Assembly (NCBI RefSeq): GCF_022539665.2
Contig: NC_081337.1
Coordinates: forward strand, 10,206,679-10,270,678
DNA length: 64,000 nt
Direction: 5' to 3'
Source: Daphnia carinata
Lineage: Eukaryota; Arthropoda; Branchiopoda; Diplostraca; Daphniidae
Shown here: positions 39,801 through 50,530 of the stretch, one piece after another
Layout: every line of letters starts with the position of its first letter
How positions within the stretch are numbered: the first letter of the stretch is position 1
The notes under the pieces: model-generated
What the model saw: the letters and a program-made list of their open reading frames with translations, nothing else
Told to the model about the DNA's origin: nothing
Database searches by the model: none
Program-made: the position numbers and the translations under genes

Positions 39801-42800
39801 CGCATGCTATGGGCAATAACTGCAAAGCTGTTTTCTGGGGCTTGTTCAATAGAAAAAGGGGGGAAATAATAAAAAGAAAAAAGAAAAAAAATATTACGAA
39901 TGGCCGGCATTAGTTGGGCGGTTTTTTGGAACAAGTTGGACTCTCTTCTATTGTTTGTGTCTACTTGTAACATTTTTTATTTGGGAGGTTGTATAACTCC
40001 CAGCCAGAGTGTTATGGCGCTATTGTTAATGATGGAGGATCGTTCACCTGCCGACGTGGTTGTTGTGTATCTAAGATAACTTGATTGTCGGCTTTAGATT
40101 CCTTTCTTATTTTTTTTTTTTTTTTTTTTTTTGGGTGAAGCTTTATGATAACATTGTTCGTCTAAAGTGGGAGGAGTCGGTGGAGGAGGACAAGAGAAAC
40201 AAAAAAAAAAAAAAGAAATAAGGCCGAATCGTGCACATAACGTGCGCTCTCGGAATGTTGTTTTCGTCCGCCGTAGCGGGACTCTTCTCATTCCTTCGAA
40301 AAGCAATAATAAAAAAAAAAAAAAAAAAAAAGAAAAATTCCCTCCCGAAAAAAAAAAAAGAAGAGAAAGAAAGATGGATATAAAAAATAAAAATGGGAAA
40401 TAAAATGCTCGTCATTTTTATTCTTTTATAGATAGCGAGGCAGAACAGATGGAGATTTTCTCTACTCTCTCCGGAATGGGGTCTTACGCGTTTTCTCTTA
40501 TTATTATTATTATTATTTTTTTAATATTCGACATTTGCAGTTGAGCGGGGGTTCACATTCCCTGCGTGTCTCTCTATCAAACATCAAGACTATTGCCTTA
40601 GTATCTTTACTCGTACACATTACACAAGCCGACTGTTGCGCGACGACATGCATGATTGAGCAAAAACTGTTTTTCTTCTTCTTCTTCTTCTTCTCTTTTT
40701 CCTTGTCGTAAATCAATGGCAACGACTAACGGACGAAAAAAAAAAAAAAAAAAAAGAATTCAAACGAAACGGGCATGTTACCCAGATATGGTTGTGCACT
40801 AAAAATATGGCAACGTTGCCCTTCAAGGCAAATAGTTTGATGATCATGAAGAGACGAAAGAGTCAAGTTCAAACTTTTTTTTTTTTTTTTTTATTATCCC
40901 TTTTTGAGACGGAAGGCCAGTTAATGGTTTAAAAAAAAAAAAAACGAGATCCACCAGGTAGAACATTGAACCTTTTTTTTTTTTCGGAAGAGATCCGGGA
41001 AATTATTTGCATGTTTCCCTTCACATTTTGATTGTCATTTTTTTTTTTTGGGGGGGAGGGGTTTATGTCTTGAGTTTGATGGGTTTCTGAGTATTGAGAA
41101 AACCCTCATGTTGTGCACACCTGCATTGCTAGTGTGCATTTCTTTTTTAAAACATGTATCTTGTCCGGAATGTGTGTCTGCTGGATTTATGAAGTGCAGC
41201 TCAGTAAAGAAAGACTTTGAAGTTAAACAGAATAGATAGTCTTCCTTCTTTTTTTTTTTTTTTTTTTTTCTTTCTTTCTTTCTTTCTTTCTTTCGAATCG
41301 CATATAGGTAAGGGAAACAAAGAATAAAAGGACACTGCTTGATTTCTTTCTTTTTTTCGCTTCGCTGTGGGGGTGGTTTAGTGTTGGATGCTTGTCCTGT
41401 GGCGGGAAGAAAAGAGAATCTTTGACGTTTTTCCTTTGGACATTCTCCTTTTTCAAAATGTATGGACTAAAAATTCTTTATTCTCTTCCGATGTGTCGCG
41501 CTCACAACCAATTTGCAGCGCTTTTCTTCTTCCTCCCCCTTTCTCATCGCAGAGGGACCCCCACCTGTTTGGCCTCTTCGTTTTCCTTCTCCGACCATTT
41601 TTTTTTTTTCCTTCTCTTTTGTACTTGAAAAAAAAAAAAAAAATACGTTGGAGGGCCTTGGAAAAAAAAAAAAAAAAACGTGTACGTGCAAGGGGGGGGG
41701 GGGGACGTCGGGAAAAAAAAAAGAAAAGAAAATGGTGACTGGAACGTACAAAAAAAAAAAATGTTTCATTCGTCGAGCTCCTCCCTTTTTCTCTTCTCGT
41801 GTTAACCTTAAAGCAGCTTGAACCCCAATGGGCGGGATGACTGTCTGTCAAAGCTGAAAAGTCGCTTCTCTTTATTTTTGCATGGCGCAGCTTTTACGCA
41901 TTCCTTCCTCTAAAGCACTCCTTTTTTTTTTTTTTTTCTCTTTTAATGCTGAAGATTTTCACGGAATGTTAAGCTTTTGGGGAAAATTCATTCATCCATA
42001 GACACACGTACACGACGACACGGAGGGGGAAAAACAATAACAAATTAAAAAAGAAAAAGGTGGGATTCGTTGGAGAGGAAACACAAAAAAAGTCGATGCT
42101 TTCTTTGGAACTTATTAATTGATACTGTGGGGGCCGCCTCTAGGTATCTTTAGTGTAATTCAAGACGTTATAGCCGTGCGCTCCTCTTCGTACCTCAGCG
42201 CCTTGAGCGCAGACATTCGCAGATGCGCGGCGTCTTCTTTTTCCTCCCTCAAAGCAAAAATGAGACAACTCTTAAAGAAACTCTTGCAGTAATATAAAAC
42301 CTATTGTAAAAAAAAAAAAAAAAAAAAAAATTCATTTTTGAAAGCGGGGAATCAAAAAGATAAAAAAAAAAAAAGGAAGACGAAGAAAAAGGGACAAAAT
42401 GCAACGACAACAATGGCGTGTTGTTGTCGTGTTGTGCCAACAGGCGCTATTGTTTAACATTTTTCTTATTTCGAAGAGGAAAAAAAAAAAAGAAAAAAGA
42501 AAAACGGTCGGCGCCAGGCATCGTAACCGTAAGGTTCTTTTCAGGATGGGAGGGAGTGGGGGGAGGGGGGGGATATAAAGAATGACATACCCCCGCACTT
42601 CCACGTATAAATAACGCGTTGTTGTTGAACTACATATCAACTCCAATAAATCCTATTGTTGTGGCCCCCTTCTTTTTTTTTTCTTTTGGCTTTCACCGAA
42701 GTAGAAGAGAGAGAGAGAGAAAAAAGGAGAACGGCCTGACTTACGTTACAATCATATAACCTGTTTTTCTCTTTTAGATTAGTGCACATTTTTTTTTCTT

Positions 42801-43218
42801 TTTTTTTGAATTTTCGGTTAACAATGTTTTTTTCATCGCAAAATGGACGTCTCTTGTTTTCAGCAAGACGGATTTTTTTTTTTTTTAGGTGAAGAGACAC
42901 CGGTTTCAAGTGTTTTTTTTTTTTTCTTAGATAGAAACGAGAAGGAGGAAACGTTGGCAAAACACAGCGAGAGAGAACCGTTTTTTTTTGTGTGTGTGTG
43001 TGTGTGTGTGTGTTGCGTGTATATAAAAGAAAAACTACGAGCGCCAAGTCTCAGCTGTTTGCATTCCTATCTCTTGAAAAAAAAAAAAAAGAAGAACTTG
43101 AGTGGCTTGTGTTGTGTGGGCCCCGCCAGCGCTGGAATGCGGAATGCCGTCGCCCCCTGGAGGCCCTTGCTCTTGTGTGCGCGTATGTGTTTCCTATACC
43201 TGGCCAAGGCGCGCTTAC
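33764..43218 (-). other. Long intron(s) of the SH2 gene, homopolymer- and microsatellite-rich
   Basis: Dense poly(A), poly(T), poly(C), poly(G), (CT)n and (GT)n runs interrupt otherwise unique sequence. I found no repeat-element coding sequence. A second possible 23-base exon lies at 40070-40048 (CTTAG|ATACACAACAACC...GGCAG|GTGAAC, phase 0 to 2, reading IHNNHVG), interchangeable in phase with the one at 43241-43219 but with weaker sites. A CTCF-like motif is at 37597-37610. Confidence 0.5.
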
Positions 43219-43241
43219 CTGTCTTTTACCGACCGGTTGAA
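43219..43241 (-). CDS. Candidate 23-nt microexon of the SH2 gene
   Basis: On the minus strand a strong acceptor (TTGACTTTTTCAG) is followed by 23 bases reading FNRSVKD plus two bases, then a strong donor (GACAG|GTAAGC). It enters in phase 0 and leaves in phase 2. That is exactly what is needed between the exon ending at 46748 (phase 0) and the exon starting at 33763 (needs two bases). The evidence is splice-site strength and phase only. Confidence 0.33.
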
Positions 43242-44214
43242 CTGAAAAAGTCAAAAGTTTTCACATTTTTTTTTTTTTTTTTTTCTTCGTTGTTGTTTTT
43301 CCAAACACTTATTTTATTTTATTTTCTCTCTCTCTCTCTCTCTCTCTTCTTTCTCGTAGCATCCGTGTTCCATCCCACCTCCCTTCAAGGGTTATGTAGC
43401 GCCGCCCTGTGAGCCCGTGTCGATATCAAACTGTGCCTTTTCTATTTTTTTTTTTTTCCCCTTCCATTTCAAACAGATAACACTGTGCCTATTTTCGGAT
43501 CTAGGCAATGGCCGATCGATCGAAAAAAAAAAAACCTCTTGTTTCCTTGTGTATCGTGGCACGCGCTAGGGACCTAACCGCGGTATATAAAATGTCGAGT
43601 CAGAGAGTCCGCGTGTACATTTTTTTTTTGTTTTCTCCTTTGATTCATACGGCCGTCTCCACCCCTTGTGCGCGCAACATTGTAGGGGGTATTTAAAAAA
43701 AAAAAAAAAATTGTTTTTGCCTTAAAAAAGAGAACTAAAGAGGTGGGGGGTCACTAACTCGTATATAAATAATCTCAACCGTATATACATGAAATATCGA
43801 GCCTCTGGTTGTAGCAGCGCGCAACATCACGAAATGAAGAAAATCAAATGAAAAAATGTTTTTCTATTTTTTTATTTTTTTTTGGCCAGAAAGGAGGAAA
43901 ATCAAAAGGTTGGGATTGTTTAAAAAAAAAAAAATCTTTTTAATTCTTTTTTTTTTTTTTTTGAGGCATTCCTCATTCCGGCCTGAAAAGCGAAAAGAAA
44001 AAAAAAATTAAATTTTTTGTAATGCCATCAACCGTTTCTGTGCGCGCTCAATTTTCGGTCGGAACGAATCGTTAGGAATAAGAGAAGGCCGTTAAGTTTG
44101 AAGTTCTATTACAGATTTTATATTATTTTCTTCCTTTCTTTCTTTTTTTTATATCTCTGCTGTCTGGCCGGGTCGTCGCTGATGTCGACGCCGGCAGACG
44201 GATTACACACAACC

Positions 44215-44250
<36 letters not shown>

Positions 44251-44345
44251 AACGTACTTCCAATTGAAGGGTGGGAAATGTGTGGCCGAAAAAGAAAAAA
44301 AAAAAAATAGAATGAACGAAAAACAAGTTCTTATTATGGGGCCTA

Positions 44346-44383
<38 letters not shown>

Positions 44384-46191
44384 GACGAGTGTTTTTATCT
44401 ATAGATAGGCTTTCGTCCTTGTCTCTGCCTAATGAGTTTTCGTGCTTCATCATCATCATCATCGTATGGGACGGACCCACGGATTTGTTCTCGGAAGGAA
44501 TAAACGAAAATAGCCGTCCGCGCTAAAACGTTTGAATGACGGGCGATCAACCAAACCGCCACTGTCATTTTTCCCCTTTGATTCTTCCCCCTCAACAACA
44601 ACAACGAAAAAAAAAAAAAAAAAAGAAAAGTCTGATCGAATGAAAAACGACGATGTAAGGAGAAAAAGATAGAAATACCTGGAACCCACGGGCTATCGAA
44701 CCGAGGTATTTGCTGCCATTAAACCACCGCCCATCATTCCATTCCCATCCGCTGGCGTCGCGTCCTTCTCGCTTTTCTTTATAGACACTAGTGTATATAC
44801 AACTATATAGTAGTGGAAGAGATAAAAAGATAGACAAGAGACGGTCTCTCTATCTCTTCGACTTCTTTTATCCCCCCCCCCCCCCCTCTCTCTCATGGAT
44901 TTTTTTTCTTTCTGTTATTTCCTATTTTTTTTTTTTTTTCCGGAAAAAAGTCGATTCTTTCTTTATTTTCTTAGGCCGCTTTGCCCATTTTTTTTTTTTT
45001 CAACTTTGCGTTCCGCCCTGATGTATTTAGTTACTCTTTTGTTTATTGTATTCGAATTTTTGTTGAAATTCTCGCGCTTTTTTTTTTTTTAAAAAGAAAA
45101 AAAAAAAAAAAAAAATGAAATTCTCTTAAGTCGGTCGTATCGAGTTCACACACGCAAGCTCGGCATTCACAAACGATCATCCACCCACCCATTCGTATAA
45201 CCGCCTTTAGTTATGTTGGAATTCTATCTAGTCTATGTAATATTCCATTCCCACAGCCAATGAGAAGCGCTTGCACTCTACCACTTATAGAAAACAATTT
45301 CTGACATTTTTGTTTTTGTTTTGTTTTTGTTTTTTGCTTCTTTTCATAACGAGGAAAAATAGTTTTTTTTCTTGTTTTCGTTTCATTCCTTTATTCGTTT
45401 TTGTTTTTCTTCTGTTGTTCCTCCTTTGTTTTTTTAACTATCAACATTTTCCCGACGTAATTGAAATTGTTGCGCGCATACACACATGGAAGAAACATGC
45501 TTTGGACGAAATGAGAGGTAAAACGCCATGAGACAAACGGGGGGCAAAAAAAAAAAAAAAAAGAAGCAAGAGAGAAAAAGAACTGGAAAAGGTGAATTGA
45601 GCTGGGAAAATGAGTGTGCTGGCATACCTGTCTGTGAATCAAGCGGAAAAAGAAAAAAAAAAAAAAAAAAAAGAGTTCTGCTAGAGGAGGGGAAAGAAAC
45701 CGCTTTGGCCAGCCCCATTTAACCGCACACACACACGCTAGACAGATGGAATAATTACGCTAAACAATTTTGGAAAAAAAAAAAAATTTAAAAATCTCAT
45801 CGAAAAACTTTGTTTTTTTTAATTATAGAGATAGATCAAGTTGAACGTCGGCAGTTTACATGCGCTTCATGTTTAGCCTATCCATTTTTTTTTTTTTTTT
45901 TTTTACAAGCAGCAGTTCGTTTCCCCACCCCCCCTTTCTGATTTAAATGGCGTAATGAGTTCCCACTGTGTTTGAGGAATTCAACACGTTTATATTTCAA
46001 TCTCGTTGTTAAAATGCCGTTGCATTTTTTGTTTTGCTTTTTCGTGCGGTGGCTCTTCATTATTGATGGCCAGCATTGACGTCGAACGTTTCACGTTGCT
46101 CCACAAATAGATTGATGAGCTCTTGTTGTATCATCATCATCGTGACGTCAACGGACATTAATGTGTTAAGACAGGGGAGGAAACAAAAATT

Positions 46192-46213
46192 TATATATAT
46201 ATATATATATATA
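46192..46213. repeat. (AT)n microsatellite
   Basis: Eleven AT units in the large intron region. A 31-base poly(A) run follows at about 46290-46322. Confidence 0.9.
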
Positions 46214-46289
46214 ACCATCATCTTCAAGATGGGTCGAAAACAAGCCGGCGGTTCTTCATTTTCTAAAAATAGGTCGCGCTCGGATCAAT

Positions 46290-46324
<35 letters not shown>

Positions 46325-46747
46325 GGGTGGATGCGTGACTCCTAGCCGCTTGTCTTTCATACGTGTGTGTATTGCCCATATGTGGGTTTTTTGTTGTTGT
46401 ATGTTGTACCCAGTTTCTCAGGGTACGTAAACGCATTACGCCACTAGACACGCATTTGTTTTTGAGGTTGCGCTCTGATAGACGAACGAGGGCAAATCAA
46501 AAACCATCATCCCTTTTTTTTTTCTGACGTTCATTAATTTTTTGGGTTTTTTTTTTTTTTTTGGCGGATGGAAAGAATTCGTGTGTTTTTTTGTGTGTAA
46601 AAAAAAAAAAAAAAATTCGGGGCCATTAGCGCTGAGACCCCGTTTTTTTTTTTTTTGTTGTTGTTGTTGTTCTCCAATCGTAAGGGAGAAATGGAATGGA
46701 AAAAAAAAACTAGTATAACAAGGACAGGCTTTAATTATTTTTGTTAC

Positions 46748-46999
46748 CTTGATGTCGAATCGTTGGTGATGGCCGCACTGGCCGCAACAGTATGCGATGT
46801 AATCCTGCGACAACTTCATGCGAATGAGATTCTGCACGACAAGTTGGGCGTTGTTATTGTTGTTGTTGTTTTGCTGTTGCTGATTGTTGTTGTGCTGATT
46901 GTTGTTGCTGTTGTTCTCGTCGATAAGCCGGCGGTATCGGACGGAAAACAGGTTGTGGATTCCGGCTTCGGTCGGCTGCAGGGATTTCATTCGACCCAT
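46748..46999 (-). CDS. Candidate 5' coding exon of the SH2 gene (Asn/Gln-rich, Cys-pair motif)
   Basis: Eighty-four codons open from an ATG at 46999 to a donor after AAG at 46748 (FDIK|GTAACA). The peptide starts MGRMKSLQPTEAGIHNLFSV, passes through an Asn/Gln repeat, and ends MKLSQDYIAYCCGQCGHHQR. The CCGQCGHH cluster could bind zinc. Same strand and phase as the SH2 exons downstream, and no other gene end intervenes, so I infer it belongs to that gene. It could instead be a separate transcript. The frame stays open upstream of the ATG through a GA repeat. Confidence 0.5.
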
Positions 47000-47442
47000 G
47001 ATTCTCTCTCTCTCGTTTTTTTTGTTTTTTTTTGGGGTTTTTTAATTCAAATTTTTGTAGGAACGAGGATGGATTTAAAAAAAACAAAAAAGGGAAATTG
47101 GATGTACGTCTTGAAATATTTCGTTGCCAAATGCAAATTTTGAAAGTAATGGCGCGTTTTTTTTTTTTTTGTTTTGTTTTAAATTTGGCCCTTTCCTTAA
47201 ATTTGATTTAGCACATGCAAACACGAAACAAAAAAGAAAAGAAGCACAATCACACACAGACACAGACACACACACAAGGAGACGCACGCACTTCTATTTG
47301 TGTTATCACTAGATTACGACACACACAACGGGCCACTCGTTTTTGAGACTCGGGAAACTCTGAATTATTCGTTGCCGGTAGCCAATTACGTTCTGACAGT
47401 TTGTGTGCTCCGCGTATTCAAATATGAAACCCGAAACCTTAC

Positions 47443-47477
<35 letters not shown>

Positions 47478-47525
47478 ACTTGTAGGTTATCTTTTCCTTT
47501 GATTTTTTTTTTGTTGTTGTTGTTG

Positions 47526-47560
<35 letters not shown>

Positions 47561-48204
47561 GGATGAACTTTTTTTTTTTTTTTTTTTTGAACAAAATAAA
47601 AAGGAGGAGAAAAAAAAAACGAGTTTTTAAGGTTTTCGTTAGAATCCGTCTCGAATATCACTCACTTTGTTGTCTGTTTGAGAAAGAAATGTTCAAGGAA
47701 TGAAGGGGAGCCGATGTACGGAGCGAAATGAATGTACGTCTGTCTTGCGTCTCAGAACAGGTAGAACTGGTCGCCTCGGCACCTGGGCACTGGACCTTCA
47801 TGCACAACATACCTTCCCGTGTGTGTGTGTGTGTTGCTCCTTCTGCCGTACCTTCTTTCCCCCCTTTTGTTCAACATATTTTCTTGCTCTCTCTCTCTCT
47901 CTCTCTCCCCCATCATCCGCGCGCGTAGCACTTTTTTTTTTTTTTTTTGGAGGATAGTTTAAAAAGCAGAGGGTTGATAAAGAAGGAAGGAAGGAGAAAC
48001 GGTGTGGATTGTACATTGAACGTCAAGCCTAAATTCGAGTAAACTTCTTTTTTTTTTTTTTGTAAGAAAATAAAGAGAAGGCCTTCCACTGGCTGCAATA
48101 ACATTCCTCACCTGGGATTAGCCTACTTTGCCCGTTGGTGTATCTTAGTATACATACAGTCGGCGATGAATAGAAAACGCCGGGTCCGTCCTCCTCCCCC
48201 CTTT

Positions 48205-48207
<3 letters not shown>

Positions 48208-48257
<50 letters not shown>
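48208..48257. repeat. (CT)n microsatellite, about 25 units
   Basis: The longest perfect dinucleotide array in the window. Shorter (CT)n arrays lie at 36009-36031, 43326-43348, 47886-47907 and 53373-53391, and (GT)n arrays at 34681-34699, 34747-34764, 39367-39388 and 42990-43012. Confidence 0.95.
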
Positions 48258-48261
<4 letters not shown>

Positions 48262-49281
48262 CTATCTCTCCTCTTATTCAAGCTCTTGTAATAAATGTTA
48301 TGTAGCCTATATACTATGTATACCGTATAAATGCGCTTAACGTCGTCGCCTGGACTCAAAGGCACGCAGACACACCAAACATTGGAAAGTCGGCGAGAAA
48401 TGTTATGGGAGCGCGATTTGAAAATAATAAGCATAATAATAATAAGAAAGACATACGGATGGAATGATCGCGGCCGATGACGTTTTCCGATCCTTTTGCG
48501 TCGGATGGAATCAAAAATGAAGAGCGGCCACCTCTTGAACTCGACACGTTGATTTTGAATATTTTTATTTAAATTGGCAAACTTTTTTTTTTTTTCTTTC
48601 GAAAATCACTGGGGGGCGGGGGGTTAGTTCTGAAAATTGCGCTTCGATGTCGATTGCAACCGCTCGTTACGCAACTCTGCCATGCACTAAACGATGAAAG
48701 AGTAGGGGGAAAAAAAAAGTCGCAACTTCGTTTGCTTCTGGTAAACTTGTTACGTCGTTTTTTTTTCTTTTTCTTTTTGGGTGAGAGACAAAAAGTTCGG
48801 TCGGGTCTGGCAACAAAGTTTTGGCACGGGATATAAAACATGGCATTAAAAATGTAGACGCCTGGAAAATGCGCTGGACAGTTGCTGGACTGGCTTTTCA
48901 GGAATGAAGTAGAGCGTAGAGCTCCGCATAGATTGATGATGCACGTTTCTGATTCCATTGTCTTCTTGTTTTTGTTTCTTTCTTATTATTTAGTTTTTTT
49001 TGTATTTTATTTTGTTCTTCTTTCTTATACGAAACTTGCCCGCATTTCGTTGTCTGTGACGATTTTAGTCGACGATAACGAGAAAAGAACGGGGAAAACG
49101 GGTTTTTGAATAATTGAAAAGCCAAAATACTCGTCCGTGAAAACGAACCAGAGGTGAGCGAGAATTGAAAAAAAAAACAAAAAAAAAACAAAGACGGGTG
49201 AGTGGTGGGTGGGTGGGGGACTTGTTGGGAATAAAAAAATAAAACAAAAAAAAAAAACAACAAACAAACATGTAGAACCAC

Positions 49282-49324
49282 CTGTGTTGCATGCAGGGCA
49301 CATACTCGATGGTGTGTCGTCCAT
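49282..49324 (-). CDS. Candidate first coding exon, MDDTPSSMCPACNT
   Basis: ATG in a favourable context (AAAAGATGG) at 49324 opens fourteen codons plus one base before a donor (CACAG|GTGGTT). The CPAC pair would complement the Cys pair of the 46748-46999 exon if both are joined into one zinc-binding N-terminus; a phase-compatible acceptor exists just upstream of that exon but lies in a GA repeat without a pyrimidine tract. Low confidence. Confidence 0.25.
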
Positions 49325-50483
49325 CTTTTCTTTTTCCTTTTTATCAATCAACTAATGTGCAGGACGTCGCGATCATCATACAAAGATAAAGGCCATACGC
49401 ACGTAAATGAAATCTCGACCAATTATTTCGAATGCATCCAAAAGGCAAGTTCGATTACACGTTGATTTATCGACTGTTGTTGCCTCCCTCTCTGTCTCTG
49501 TCTAGATTACTCTGAAGTGTGTACGAAATCTTTAGTTTCGTCTCCCCCCTTTTTATTTTTTAAAGCAAAAATTATTGAAAGAATCAACTAAAAGGAAAAG
49601 AAAAACAGGATTTTTCAAGGGCCTGTTTAAATGCTTTTTTTTTTTTTTTTTTTTTTTTTCCTTTAAAGTTTCTTTTCTTGTTGAAAATGACGGAGACGTT
49701 CCTTCCGCATAAAGTTATTATAACTATGATTATGCCCTCTCCTTCTCTGTCCGTGTGTGCGTACGTGAAAATGCCGGCCGTAAGTCGTGTGTGTGTGTGT
49801 GTGTCTACTAGACAGCGCATGTAATTATGGCGAGGACGGCGACGGCGGCGGCGCTCCCACATGTTTCAGGTGCTATAATAGTTGGATGTATAGTATGTCT
49901 ATGTGTGCCCACAAAACATCGCGTCAGGCAGGTTAGGTTCGAAATTTTTTTTATTTTATTTTATTTTTTTCGACATACCAACTTGGGAGTGTGGACCATC
50001 CCAAGGTGAGACGCAAATAAGCCAACATGCTTCTCGAAGGGGCGTGAGCAAGGTCGATAAATCGTCGTTCGATTGCAGAAAAAGACTTGGTTTCTTTTCA
50101 AAAGATATTTCCCCCCCCCCCCCCCTTTTTTTTTTTTTTTTTTTTTGGCTCACTCACGTCTTTCGTGATTCTTTGTCTATTTATTATTTTCACATACCTT
50201 TTCGTTATTCTCTCGTTTTGAAGACAAGTGGCTGACCTACACGACGTTTGTTTGTTCTTCTTGGCGTCCATTTCTTTTCCTTCTCTTCCGCGTGAGAGCT
50301 GTGCATTAAAAAAAAAAAAAAAAAAAAAAGAATTTCTTTTTTTTTACGTCGTGCACACAGTCCGTGGTTGTTGCGTAAGTTCCAGCGCACAATATATCCA
50401 TCTCATCCGCCTTATAAGGGAAGGAATGCGCCACGGAGCTGTCACACACGGAGCACGCACATCTATACTATCGTTTCACTACG

Positions 50484-50486
<3 letters not shown>

Positions 50487-50527
<41 letters not shown>
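50487..50527. repeat. Poly(T) tract, 41 bases
   Basis: Longest homopolymer in the window. 49350-54700 otherwise contains homopolymer-rich non-coding sequence in which I could not defend any exon. Confidence 0.95.

Positions 50528-50530
<3 letters not shown>

Noticed and set aside
38818-39973. Long minus-strand open frames of 200-250 codons
   Set aside because: They are kept open by poly-Lys/poly-Phe homopolymer tracts and TH repeats from microsatellites; no domain or splice structure.
44679-44837. Minus-strand exon-like stretch reading DGRWFNGSKYLGSIARG, resembling the first strand of a PTB domain
   Set aside because: The donor (CCAG|GTATTT) is reasonable but no clear acceptor and no following PTB exons were found; the KYLGS similarity is too short to call.
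46655-46999. Plus-strand Val/Leu-rich open frame at 46655-47143 considered as a membrane protein
   Set aside because: It is the antisense of the Asn/Gln (AAC/CAA) repeat in the minus-strand exon.
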